This document shows positions 6,596 to 6,825 of a stretch of 6,825 bases of DNA, in pieces. Each line of letters opens with the position of its first letter. Positions within the stretch are counted from its first letter, which is position 1. A program made the position numbers and the translations under genes. Below the pieces are notes generated by a model that was not told where the DNA came from, did no database searches, and saw nothing but the letters and a program-made list of their open reading frames with translations. Location: NCBI GenBank assembly GCA_018896595.1, contig JAHIME010000074.1:1-6825 (forward strand), given 5' to 3'. The DNA is from Patescibacteria group bacterium. GTDB lineage: Bacteria > Patescibacteriota > Patescibacteriia > Patescibacteriales > VMTK01.

Positions 6596-6825
6596 TTAGC
6601 ATGAAACTTGAAACAGGTTTCGTATTTCCTCCCTCGCGACTTCCCTGTCATCCCATGGAATCTTTTCTCCATTAGCGGAGCAAATCGCCTGCTCGCATCC
6701 CTTGCCGGTCAACAAGACAATATCGCCCTCTTCCGACAACGCCAGCGCTTTTTTAATCGCTTCCCGGCGGTCCGGTATTTTAAACAAATTTTCATTTAAT
6801 TTTTTTCCGGCATGCTCGGCGCCGA
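6596..6825 (-). CDS. murE: Mur ligase C-terminal part, probably UDP-N-acetylmuramyl-tripeptide synthetase (partial)
   Basis: The last 76 codons of a gene that starts beyond the right edge; the first full codon begins at 6823 and the stop TAA is at 6596-6598. The visible protein contains IPDRREAIKKALAL, then GDIVLLTGKGCEQ, then PWDDREVAREEI, which is the closing pattern of MurE-type ligases (DRxEAI, GDxVLxxGKGxE, DDREVARE). MurE adds the third amino acid to UDP-MurNAc-dipeptide in cytoplasmic peptidoglycan precursor synthesis, using ATP. The N-terminal domain, ATP-binding domain and the substrate-selecting motif (DNPR-type) lie outside the window, so the amino acid added cannot be told. Another Mur ligase family member is possible but less likely. 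It is co-directional with rpoB, about 500 bp upstream. Confidence 0.8.
   Translation of the reverse strand, partial: GAEHAGKKLNENLFKIPDRREAIKKALALSEEGDIVLLTGKGCEQAICSANGEKIPWDDREVAREEIRNLFQVSC

Noticed and set aside
6608..6799. 63-codon open frame on the plus strand at the right end.
   Set aside because: Antisense to the conserved MurE C-terminus; no recognisable motif or ribosome site.

Overview
The window is a bacterial housekeeping segment, all read from the minus strand. In transcription order (right to left) it holds the 3' end of a Mur ligase gene (murE-like, 6596-6825, cut by the window edge), a ~500-bp AT-rich non-coding region (6098-6595), complete rpoB (2840-6097, 1085 codons), and the first 930 codons of rpoC (1-2790, running off the left edge). 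No coding sequence on the plus strand is supported; open frames there are antisense shadows of rpoB, rpoC and murE.

The organism is probably a member of the Patescibacteria / Candidate Phyla Radiation, perhaps Parcubacteria-like. This is inferred, not proven. The reasons are a compact beta subunit (1085 aa against about 1190 in Bacillus and 1342 in E. coli), a Mur ligase rather than rplJ-rplL just upstream of rpoB, AT-rich spacers, and no Shine-Dalgarno motif before rpoB or rpoC. Glycine uses GGN codons and no in-frame UGA interrupts the genes, which argues against the UGA=Gly code of Gracilibacteria/SR1.

rpoB and rpoC encode the beta and beta' subunits, which together form the RNA polymerase catalytic core. 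They are 49 bp apart with no terminator between them and are probably co-transcribed. The best promoter is at 6446-6474 on the minus strand (TTGACA, 17 bp, extended -10 TGTTAGGAT). It gives a long leader of about 340 nt before rpoB. The leader holds a hairpin plus U-tract resembling an attenuator (or the end of a small RNA), a nested palindrome flanked by a 10-bp direct repeat, and two further hairpins close to the rpoB start. A perfect DnaA-box sequence lies just after the murE stop.

The most unusual feature is inside rpoB. A hairpin-forming repeat of C/G runs sits in frame in the lobe region and adds about 10-14 residues containing SPLTPLMKGG. It looks like a dispersed palindromic repeat that inserted into an essential gene without breaking it. 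No novel multi-gene system is visible; the notable points are this repeat and the structured rpoB leader.
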